Assembly: GCA_023079485.1 (NCBI GenBank)
Contig: CM041115.1
Location: 46,962,156-47,026,155 of the forward strand
DNA from: Archilochus colubris
Taxonomy: Eukaryota > Chordata > Aves > Apodiformes > Trochilidae
DNA length: 64,000 bases
Direction: 5' to 3'
The position numbers were made by a program, and so were the translations under genes. The notes below the pieces were generated by a model. That model was given only the letters and a program-made list of their open reading frames with translations, did not search any database and had not been told where the DNA came from. Below are positions 38,741 to 48,200 of the stretch, in pieces. Within the stretch, counting starts at the first letter, position 1. Each line of letters opens with the position of its first letter.

Positions 38741-40544
38741 AGATGGCCTGAATTTCAATCCAGACTGAGGTTTCTGGCAGTATTAGAGGAGCAGAATGAA
38801 AAAATAAATCGCAGCTAGAAGGAAGCTTCAATGTCCCAGGGATCAGCTATACATTTTCTGTCTGTTCTTTAATAGGCCTCTGAATGCCTCACGTTCTAAA
38901 CAAGCAAATCACATTGCTATGGCTGAATTTGTCTATCTGGCCTTGTAGGCTCTTTAAGGCAGGAATACACCTTACCACATGTCTTCAGTTTGACCACTGA
39001 GAGTTGGTGATGCTCTAATCCCAGGACTCATGCATGGGAAAATGGAGTTCACATAGTCCCTCCAAGCATGGGCTGCAAAGTTCCACCAGAACCAAACCTC
39101 AGGCTTCATCAGCACATGAGTCAGTGAGGTATAAATTGAATGCAAGAAGGCTCCAATCTGGCTTTAAGACTGTGTGATCTTTTTTCATTTAAATTTTAAA
39201 AAGACTAATGTAGGATGTATACAGAGGCATGAATTAGAATTTTTCTCTAAAGCTTATTTCAGTGCTTTAGACACATTCTTCCTAAAACAGTGTAATGGGA
39301 AAAGACGCACTTCACTCTTTGCAAACCAGCACTGCAGATAAACACTTAACCACTCCTTTGAAAAATAAATCCATTATTAAATATCATCACATTCCTGTGA
39401 AGTGAGGGCTAACATTTGGCAAAACCTTTTGCTACAATGCCATCTTAGTTTCAATCCAAATGTTGAAATTTGCTTCTCAAAAGCACTATTAGCATTTTTC
39501 TAATTAACATTATTTTACCAGTATGAAGTATTACCAAACAGTAAAAATATTTCACCAAAAGTCATAGAAACAATGCCACAGATATCTTTAACATTATGGA
39601 CCAGCTTAAAGAAGGAGAAAACCAGAAATTCAATATAGTGCAAATTTTTTTCTAACTTAAAAGTTCAGGGTCCATCTTTAAAATGCAGAGTGACCTGGAA
39701 TCCTAAGTATTTTTTTTTTCCTGGCTCAGAAAAATTAAGTCAAAAGAGAATGTTTGCTAATGTCTTGCTCTTAGAAGAAATCTCCTTGGGACATTTTATT
39801 TGTCGCAGTGCAAACAGGCACAAGGTATAAATAGTGTGCACAGACAAAGAGCTTTCAGCCTGCATTTGGTGTCAGTGTGACTGTCAAACAGCACTGCGGT
39901 TCTCTCAGAAGTGGATTTGCAGTGACCTCTGTAGGACAGATCTGAGACTAGGTCCATTCATGCTCCATGCTAACTTTTGGGAAGTCCTAATCACATGGGA
40001 CACAGCTGCAGCTTCTGTAGCCTCATTACAGTGGAGATCTTCTGCCTACGCCTACCCTGATAAGAAACTGCTGACCTTCACAGCCTGGCAGCTCTGCTAT
40101 GGCAGCGTGGTAGAGACCACAGGTCCCTCAAGCCTTTAGACTGTAAGTACCAGTGGAGAATGGAGGTTATTGTAATAAAACAATTAAATTACTCTGGAGT
40201 CAGATAGGAAAACCACAAAATGTCTGCCAGCTCTTTGGCACGTGGAGAACTTTCAGGCGGAAAGAAGAAAAAAACCAAAAAGAGCAGGGGAGCAGCCATG
40301 TTGGTGGCAGCTCCTGGGGCTCAGCAGAGCAAAAGACACAAATGTTTCTAAATTGTCTGTCAGCCCACAGAGGAAGGGCTCTGATTGGACATCAGTACAT
40401 GCGGTCTCTGCTGCAGACAAACAGAATGAAGAAACAGTGACTTCACAGCATAAAAGTAGGGCATCTAGCCACCCTTTGGATGAGTTTTTGTTGGAAGGTG
40501 AGGAAGTTCTATCTATCTGCCTGTCTGCAGCATCCCTCTGCCTG
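38741..40544. other. unassigned stretch
   Basis: AT-rich up to about 39.8 kb, then a less AT-rich segment with several open frames of about 95-120 codons in overlapping registers. None has a recognisable domain. The overlap in several frames suggests low stop density rather than a gene. Confidence 0.4.
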
Positions 40545-40691
40545 CACTGTCTTGAAAGAGCCAATGTCCCTGTGCAAGGCTCTGCCCTTGAGCATTGCTA
40601 ACACCAGGACTTGCTCTTTTTCAGGAAAGAGATCATCCTCCTGAGAAAGGAGTGGCGCTTCATAATTCTCTTTTTGATGCGCCTAGGTGAA
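40545..40691 (+). pseudogene. isolated relic of SUN gene exon 4
   Basis: About 140 bp match the intron 3 end and exon 4 of the intact gene (46455-46605), including the shared acceptor context CAGGACTTGCTCTTTTTCAG. The exon frame still reads KEIILLRKEWRFIILFLMRL and is followed by a donor-like GTGAAT. Identity is visibly lower than in the exon 1 duplicate and the 3' end of the exon is shortened. A CR1 3' end begins immediately afterwards. It is a leftover of an older copy of the gene. Confidence 0.7.
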
Positions 40692-42256
40692 TTACAGAAT
40701 CCTAGAGGGACATCAAAGATGAGCTGGTTCCAACTCCCTGGCGTGGGCAGTGACATCTCCCACTAGGCCAGACTGCTCAAAGCTCCACCCAGCCTAACTG
40801 TGAACACTTCCAGGGAGGGGACTTCCGCCATTCCTCTCGGAAACCTGCTCTAGTGTCTCACCACACTCACAGAAGAATTACTTTCTCCTGTCTAACCTAA
40901 ATCTGCCCTCTTCTAGTTTAAAGTCATTGCCCCTTCTATCATTACCTGCCCTTGTAAAAGTCCCTCTCCAGCTTTCCTGTGGGCCCTTTCAGATACTGGA
41001 TGGCTGCTCGATTTTCCTGAAGGATCATTCTCTTCTCCAGGCTGAACAACCCCAACTCTCCGACCCTCAGCCTGTCATAGGAGAGGTGCTCCATGCCTCT
41101 GATCATCTTTGTGGCCCACTTCTGGACTTGCTCCAGGAGCTCTATGTCCTTCTTACGTTGGGGGACACAGAAATGGACATAGTACTCCAGGTGGGGTCTC
41201 ATGAGAAGAACAGAAAGGGAGAATCACCTCCCTTGACCTGCTGGCTGTGCTTCTTTTGATGCAGCCCAGGATATAATTTGGCTTTCAGGAATGCAGGTGC
41301 ACATTGACAGCTCTCATTGGTAAGCGTCTCATCAGCCATCACCACCCAGTTCTCCTCATAGCTTGTCCTGGTTTGGGCCAGGATAAAGGTGATTTTCTGC
41401 CTTGTACTTCTGCTTTCAGCTAAGTCTCTTGTAAGTAGCTGCACTTGCTGAAATTAACAGCAAGTTTCTCAGACAGTGTCTGCTTCTAGGACTGATAATG
41501 CTCAATGTTTATAGTTACAGCCAGAGACTGGTGTGCAGGACCAAGGACACCGCTCAGTTCTGAGTAACATTTTGCCCTCTGGAAGGAAAGGAGTCACACC
41601 TGTAGCCCTCCTTTGGGGAGGAAAGGACAGGATAGATGGCCAAAATTGACCAAACAGAGTGTTCCATCCCATACACATCATACTCAGTATAAATTTGAGG
41701 CATCATGAGGGTCAAACCCCTTCCTTCCCTTCCTGCTTTTCTCTTCTTTGCCTGTTCCTGTTTTGCTTCAGCATCCTGGGAGGATTCCGTCCATTCATCT
41801 GCCTGTGGTCCTGATCCCTGCCAGCCTGAATCTGTGTGTTCCTGCCTCCAGTTCCCGACTGGTGCCGACTCCAGGAGTCCAGCCTGGACTTTCCCAGGAC
41901 TGCCCTGCAGCCTCGGTGGTGACGTGAGAATTACTGGGGGAGAGGGGGGAGGAATGTGTTATCAATTTTCCTGTATATTTGTATATATTTAGATTTTTCC
42001 CTATTTATCATTACTGTTTCATTACAGTTGTGTAGTTTAGTTTCTAACCCGTAAGTCTCTCTCCCTTATTCTCTCTCCTTTCCTTATCAGGGAGGAGGGA
42101 GGGATTAATAGAGAGCATCTGTCATTCAGTTTAATTGCTGGGCCAGTGTTAAACCATGACATAGCTGTTTTCAGTCCAGTCTCCACATAATTCTTATTTG
42201 TGTTTGCAATTGCCCTGACCCAGGTGCAGAACCTTGCATTTGGCCTTGTTGAACTT
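40692..42256 (-). mobile_element. CR1 LINE split by a solo LTR
   Basis: CR1 sequence runs in reverse from 40692 to 41363 (ORF2 C-terminus: RPHLEYYVHFCVPQRKKDIEL). It resumes at 42162 (CCTTGCATTTGGCCTTGTTG, the complement of the KAKCxVLH region) up to about 42256. The LTR at 41364-42161 separates the two parts. Confidence 0.8.
41364..42161 (+). mobile_element. solo LTR of an avian endogenous retrovirus, 798 bp
   Basis: The element starts TGTCCTGGTTTGGGCCAGGA and ends GTGTTAAACCATGACA, so it has TG...CA ends. It is flanked by a perfect 5-bp target duplication, TAGCT, at 41359-41363 and 42162-42166. A TATAAA box is at 41688-41693, which gives the plus orientation. No internal viral genes are present, so it is a solo LTR left by recombination. 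The open frame inside it (about 95 codons) is incidental. A 5-bp duplication fits ERVL or ERV1 types. Confidence 0.9.
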
Positions 42257-43640
42257 ATCATAGAATCGGCTGGATTGGAAGGGACCTCAGAGATCATCAA
42301 GTCCAACCCTTGACCCATTACCGTTGCAGTTACCAGATCATGGCACTGAGTGCCACATCCAGTCTCTTTTTAATATCTCCAGGGACGGTGAGCGGTAACC
42401 CGACTGTTACACCGCCCCCCCCCACTCCAGCCAGAGACCAGGATCGGGACTGGTCGGTGATAAAATCTTAATTGCTCCCTCGTTTTCTTTTCTTTTCTTA
42501 ACGACTCTTCTCTCCAAAGTAACGAATTGTGTTTACCTTTTATTAACAGTGATATTTTGTTTCCCCTTTCCTAAAATAAATCCTTGTGACTTGCCTAAGT
42601 TTCAAAACGCGTTAGTGTGCTATTTCCATGCGTTTTCTCTGAGTAGTGGCTGCATTTTCCTCATCAAAATATTAAAAATCAAAATATTAAAATAATAACT
42701 CGGATCACGACAGACAGAGAATCCACTACTTCCCTGGGCAGCCCATTCCAATGTCTGATCACTCTCTTCGTAAAGAAATTCTTTCTAATATCTAACCTAA
42801 ACCTCTCCTGGCACAATTTGAGACTATGCCCTCTTGTCTTGTTGAAAGTCATCTGGGAAAAGAGACAAACCCCCACCTGGCTACACCCTCCTTTCAGGGA
42901 GTTGTAGAGAGTGATGAGGTCTCCCCTGAGCCTCCTCTTCTCCAGCCTAAATACCCCCAGCTCCCTCAGCCCTTCCTCAAAGGACTTGTGCTGGAGTCCC
43001 TTCACAGACTCCTTGCTTTTTTTTGAACCTGCTCCAGGACCTCAGTCTCCTTCCTGAACTGAGGGGCTCAGAACTGGACACAGTACTCGAGGTGTGGCAT
43101 CACCAGGGCTGAGTACAGGGGAAGAATCACTTCTTTGGACCTGCTGGCTGTTCCTGATCCAGGCCAGGATGCCATTGACCTTCTTGGCCACCTGGGCACA
43201 CTGCTGGCTCATGTCCAGCTTCCTGTCAATCCAAACTCCTATGGCCCTCTCTGTCTGGCTGCTCTCCAGCCACTCTGTGCCCATCCTGGAGCTCCCCATA
43301 GGGTTGTTGTGGCCAAAGTGCAGGACCCAGCACTTGGCCATGTTGAACCTCATGCCATTGGAAGCAGCCCAACTCTCCAACCTATCCAGGTCCCTCTGCA
43401 GAGCCCTCCTGCCTTCCAGCTGACCAACACTCCCCCCCCCCATCTTAGTGTCATCTATGAATTTGCTGATGATGGACTCAATCCCCTCATCTAAATCATC
43501 ACTAAAGATATTGAACAGAACTTGGCCCAACACTGATCCCTGAGGGACACCACTAGTGACCGGCCGCCAACTGGATGCAGCACCGTTCAGCACCACTCTC
43601 TGGGCCCGGCCCTCCAGCCAGTTCCTAATCCATGTTCAGG
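42257..43640 (-). mobile_element. CR1 LINE split by a second solo LTR
   Basis: It starts with the complement of a CR1 3' end (ATCATAGAATCGGCTGGATT), is interrupted at 42389-42712 and resumes to about 43640. The minus strand encodes the RT C-terminal half: [20 protein letters not shown], the active-site block as SKFIDDTK (usually FADD), then [11 protein letters not shown]. Frames are open over 184 codons, but the changed active-site motif and frameshifts mean it is not functional. Confidence 0.9.
42389..42712. mobile_element. short solo LTR, 324 bp, inside CR1
   Basis: The interrupting sequence starts TGAGCGGTAACCCGAC and ends GGATCACGACA, again TG...CA. The CR1 sequence on each side joins cleanly when it is removed. 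The flanks are GACGG (42384-42388) and GACAG (42713-42717), a 5-bp duplication with one change. AATAAA is present at 42575-42580 on the plus strand. Confidence 0.75.
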
Positions 43641-43699
43641 ATTCCTAAATCCAAGTTTAGCTCCTAATCCAAGTTTAGGATTCCTAATCCTAAACTTTA

Positions 43700-43915
43700 T
43701 GTGGTTTGCACAAGTCCACCTCTCAACCCTATCAAGGTCCCTCTGGATGGTATCTCTTCTCTCCATGTCACCAACAAAGATGTTAATCAGCACCAGTCCA
43801 AGTACCAACCCTTGAGGCATGCCAATTGTGACTGGTGTCCATTTTATAATTGAGCTGTTCAGCACTCCTGTGATAGGGACATGTGCCAAGAGGCTTCCCA
43901 AGGCCTGCCTTCTTG
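43700..43915 (-). mobile_element. CR1 RT fragment of another subfamily
   Basis: The minus strand encodes TPVTIGMPQGLVLGLVLINI and then QRDLDRVERW, the RT palm region. It differs clearly from the neighbouring CR1 copy. A short set of TTCCTAATCC/AAGTTTAGG repeats separates the two (43640-43695). Confidence 0.75.
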
Positions 43916-44082
43916 CCATGGCCTGGCTACCTTGGCTCGCATGGCAGGTAGAGTGTGTGCAGCAGGACTCTTTTTCCTCCTCTAGGTGGTCACTCTCATC
44001 ACAGCCAGGAGGACTGTCCCAGAGGACTCACTAGGGTCTGTGGGCCACCCCAGAAGGAGCCACTTTGCCATCCCAGATGCCC

Positions 44083-44300
44083 ATGTGTAGTGAAATGAGG
44101 CAACCAGGTGCCACTAATAGCCAGGGAGTGAGCATGAGCTTGTGTCAAGCCCACCTGTGCCTAAATAGAGTTTGGCCCCCTGGTCCTGCTCATGCGCATT
44201 GGGGGCCCACCCTAATTAGGCACAGGTGGGCTTGACACAAGCTCATGCTCACTCCCTGGCAATTAGTGGCACCTGGTTGCCTCATTTTACTACACCCATG
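44083..44300. repeat. long near-perfect inverted repeat (hairpin)
   Basis: The arm at about 44083-44180 is the reverse complement of 44201-44300, with a spacer of about 20 bp. From GTAGTGAAATGAGGCAACC to CACCTGTGCCTAA the arms differ at only two positions over about 78 bp. The inner 16 bp are less well matched. It could form a stem of 80-100 bp. No transposon ends or target duplication were recognised. Confidence 0.9.
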
Positions 44301-44641
44301 TATCTCACTGGGGCATGCAGCTGCCCCTTGGCACATGTGTGGGACACTTTGATGGCTGTAGCTTCTCATGAAGCTGTGGAGCCAGAAGAACTGAGGATTC
44401 CAGAGCCCTGTGCAGCCCCAGCCTCAGCCTGGCATCACCCAGAGCCAGCACCCCCTCTTGCCCCATGAGAACACACTGAGGGTCAGGCTGGCCCTGGAAG
44501 GCAAGGGGCAAGGCAGAATCCTCCCAAATCTTGTGCTCCTATGCTAAATGCCCAGTGCTCTCAGGGCACCCTGTGCCCCCCTGCTGGGACCATGGTGCCC
44601 CAACAGGCTACAAACACTCTCCTTTCTCTACACTGGCTGTG
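44301..44641. other. GC-rich unassigned upstream flank of the SUN locus
   Basis: No domain was recognised. This segment is not shared with the 34.7-kb duplicate, so it marks the 5' limit of the duplicated unit. Confidence 0.45.
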
Positions 44642-45248
44642 GTGGGCTCACCCCAGCTGACCAATGCCCAGCCAGTCCCCAGGCAATGGCTACTTTGGGA
44701 AGACCAAACCCCAGCCTTTATTGCAGAGCATGATGTTGCATGGCATTAAACAGCCCTAGGGTCCTCTGGGGTCTCCTTTCCCTGCTGTATCCCCCTTTCA
44801 GCCTCCTGCCCACCTATACAGCCTCCTCACTCCAGGACACACAGAGAGGAAGCCAGGAAGCCTCAAGGCTCTGCAAGCACTGCTCAGCACCAGGGAAAGG
44901 ATGGAGGTGTTTCCAAGGCTGGCTGGGCCCAAATGCAAAATATGATGCCAAGTGGTCAGGTGGTGCCTCTTCCTGCATCCTGCCCACTGGTAGCTCCCTC
45001 TGTGATGTCACAGCTGTGACCTCACACCGCGTGGGGCCAGCGGGCTGGCACCCTCCACCACGCTGAACCGTGCTCTCATCCTCCTGCCTGGAAAGAGCTG
45101 CCTGCATCCTGGGGGCTGTGTGCCTGTGGCACTGTCACCAGAGCAGCCCATTTAGGCGCTGGTCCAAGTGGCCTCTCCTGGGCAGGCAGCACTCCTGCAG
45201 CAGAAAAAAGACACACAGACTTGCAGAGAAGCTTCATTTCCTGCCAAA
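44642..45248 (+). promoter_or_regulatory. upstream region of the SUN gene, conserved in both copies
   Basis: About 600 bp before the ATG are kept at about 97-98% identity in the 34.7-kb duplicate, so this block probably includes the promoter and 5' untranslated region. TGATGTCA (45003-45010), the palindrome TCACAGCTGTGA (45008-45019) and TGACCTCA (45017-45024) form a tight cluster. No TATA box is clear at a sensible distance. CRE-like sites are common in spermatid promoters bound by CREM; that link is inference. Confidence 0.45.
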
Positions 45249-48200
45249 ATGAGGAGAAGAAGTGCTCCTGCAAGAATGCAAAGTGATGCCCAGTCAAGAA
45301 GAGCCAGGAGCAACACGGAAGAACGTGCAGCTCGGGCCATTCGGGTCCTGCAGAATAGGTACAAGGGTTTGTTCCTTTCAGGAACATCAGGTGGGGGGTA
45401 GGACTCCCAGAACCTAAAGGAGGGCTGAGGGGACACGATGGAGAAGCTGCAAGCACTGTGGGCAGCTCAGCAGTGCCAGAGCTTGGGAAACCTGCCATGA
45501 GTGGGCAGGTTCTGGGGAGAAGTTGGTGCTGTTTGGGTCGGGACAGATGGTGAGAAGTTGCTGTGCCATCCCACTCTGCTGCTCTTCTGCTGCCCTGTCC
45601 CACCACAATGGGACCATCTCCTGGGAGGCTTCCTCTAGAAGCCTGTATTGTGGCCATGCCCTTGGCATGCATGGCATGGAGATGGTGAAAAGCTGTGCTC
45701 CCTCTTTTTTCCCCCATAGGCGCACCCCCTCTCCGGAAGAGCAGGGGACCAGGTGGGAAGGGCCAGCAGTGTCCATCCACACCACAGGAACATATCAGTG
45801 TAAGTTCATGGCTGCCTGTCAGCCCACATTTGAACCATGAGCCTTCCTGGCTCAGCCAGGACCCATGGCCCTGCAGAACCAGCCTCATCGTGGCCCAAGG
45901 GAGGCCTGAAGCCACCTTGCCTGTGTGAACATGGGGAGCTGGCTGCCAGGGCCATGAGTTTGTGGAATACTGTAGCAATCACGGGCACCCCAGTATGGTA
46001 GTAGTGTCTGAGATTCTAAAGCCTTGTGCCAGCTTTCTTTGTGCCCTGCCAGTAAGGGGGTGCTCCCTGGCCCTCGCATCCCATCTGACATGGAGCACCC
46101 AGCTGCTCCCCTCTCCAGGGTATAAACCTGGTCCTGCCCCACAGGGGTGGAGTTCATACGACCAGCATCTGCCTCCACACAGGGGTCTGGCACATGCCCT
46201 GATGGGAGTCCTCAAGAAGGGTCCTCAGGCTTTTCTCTGCTTTCTTTGCCCAGGGCTGGTCTTCAGCGTGGCGTGCATCCTAACAATGGCCGTGCTCTCC
46301 CTCCAGAGATGCCTCAGCACAGCCATCTCCACCCTGTGCGTACATGTTCAGAGCAGGCATGGATATGAGGGGTGCCAGTGGGTGAAGGCGAGCAAGGGGA
46401 AGCTGGAGGTGCTCCCCAGCAGGAGACCCCCTGACTCCCCTACAAATAGGGGCTTTTCAGCTTGAAAGAGACAGTGCCCCTGCACAAGACTCTGCCCTTG
46501 AGCACGGCTAACACCAGGACTTGCTCTTTTTCAGGAAAGAAATGATCCTTCTGAAAAAGAAGAGGTGCTTGACAATCCTCTTTTTGATAAGTCTAAGTAT
46601 TCTCGGTGAGTGCTGGCCTGCTGTCAGCAGACACTCAGAGGTGCAGGGTGTGAATTTCAGCATAAGGAAGAGGTTCTGGAGGATCTGTGGGGCCCTTCCA
46701 ACTGCCCCCTTTGTGGGTCATGAGATGCTCGGTGCACACAGGGGAAATAGGGCATAGCTGTGGGGTGCAAAGCACACCTGGAAACCAGGTCTGTGCAGAG
46801 CCCTGAGGAAAGAGTCTCCTAGCCTGGAACTGTAACCTCACTCTGCACCCCTTCCCCATGTCCTCATTCAGCCCCTTGCCACCCTGGTGCAGGAGGTGCC
46901 TGTGACTACAGGGACTGTTAGACCCCAGTCAAGTAAATCTCTCTCTGTGCTGGGAATTACAGCTGGTGCCTGCTGCGAGGCCTTGCTGCTGATGTGGAGG
47001 CTGCAGGCAAAGGATTTGGCAGAGGTCAGTGGCCCAAGGAAAGTCCTGCAAAGGAGAAGTGCTGGCGGTGGGTGGGTGAATAGCCTCGTCCTCTGATCCC
47101 AGAGGGTGACCCAGAGAAGTGGCAGCAGCTGGCTCTGGAAAGCCCTGGAGCTCAGAGAGCCTTTCTCTTTCAGATGCTGATGCAACATCCTGAAGCTCAG
47201 TGGAAGTCCCCAGGGTAAGAGGCCTCTCCTCCATACTGGCAGCACCGTTGATGGGGCACCAGCAGGCACTCCCGTGCTTTTTGCACTCACTTGCACAGAT
47301 CCCAGGCCTTGTGTCTTTTGCTCCTGCTGGGGCCAGGGCCTTTTGCTACACCTGAAGGGGAAGAGAAGCACTTGCAAAGTGGGCAAAGAAAAGGGGGCTC
47401 CAGCACCTCTGTCCCTCCTGCTCCCCCAGGGGTTGGAGGCTCCAGGAGAGGCTGGGCAGCTCTCTGACAAGATCTGCTTTTCCCTGTCTGCAGGAATGTG
47501 CTCACTGAGTGCCAGGAGCATGTTCCCCATGAGATGCAACAGCTGAGGGATGAGGTGTCACACATGGCTGCAGAGATCATTGCTATGAAGAAGGTGATGC
47601 TGCACTTTGGCAAAGAGGGCAGGGATAAGTGCAGGGCCCTGCATACCCTTCCTGGGCCAGTTGGTGTGGGGGCTTTTCCACTCAGCCCACACATCCCTCC
47701 CTTGCCAGGGGCTGCTGGTTGAGCTTCTACTATGTAAAGCCCCTTCTCCTGGACAGGCCTGATGGGGCTGTGTTTCTCCTGTTCATTTGTGTCTTTCCTA
47801 GGAAGCTCAGGAAATGCAAGAGGCCATGTCTGCAACCACGTGGATTTCTGACTGGGCTCTGAAAAGTGCAGGTATGGTCAAAGCTCGGGTCCAGGCAGGT
47901 GGATCTTTCTCACTTGGCTCCTGCTTGGCATTCCTGAGAGCAGCCTGAGCTACAGACTCTGCTCTCTGAGGCAGAAGGAGGTGGGAACCAAACTACAGGG
48001 CCCAAGAGCAGGGCTGTGGCAGAGCAGGTCCCTTGGGCCCACCCCAGCTCTGCTGTCAGACCCCTCGCTGGTGCCCTGGCCATCCCCCTGGCAGCATTTC
48101 TGCCCTCTCCTGGGCTGTGGAGCTTTCCTGGGGAACAAAAGTATATGGCTGAGTTACCCTCTGCTGTCTGTGCATCAGGGCCTTTGCTTGAGTCTGCTGC

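Noticed and set aside
41705..41992. 95-codon frame beginning MRVKPLPSLPAFLFFACSCF, resembling a signal peptide
   Set aside because: It lies wholly inside the 798-bp solo LTR just after its TATA box, so it is LTR sequence rather than a gene.
45076..45978. 300-codon minus-strand frame across SUN gene exons 1-2
   Set aside because: It is a shadow of the plus-strand gene region in GC-rich DNA. The plus strand has matched splice phases and family motifs; the minus strand has neither.
46254..47214. Alternative donor after exon 3 (at 46339, GTACAT) that would read exon 4 in another open frame
   Set aside because: Exons 4 and 5 stay open in that frame, but exon 6 then hits a stop (ATC TGA context). 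The chosen donor at 46336 keeps all later exons open and gives the second hydrophobic segment expected for the family.
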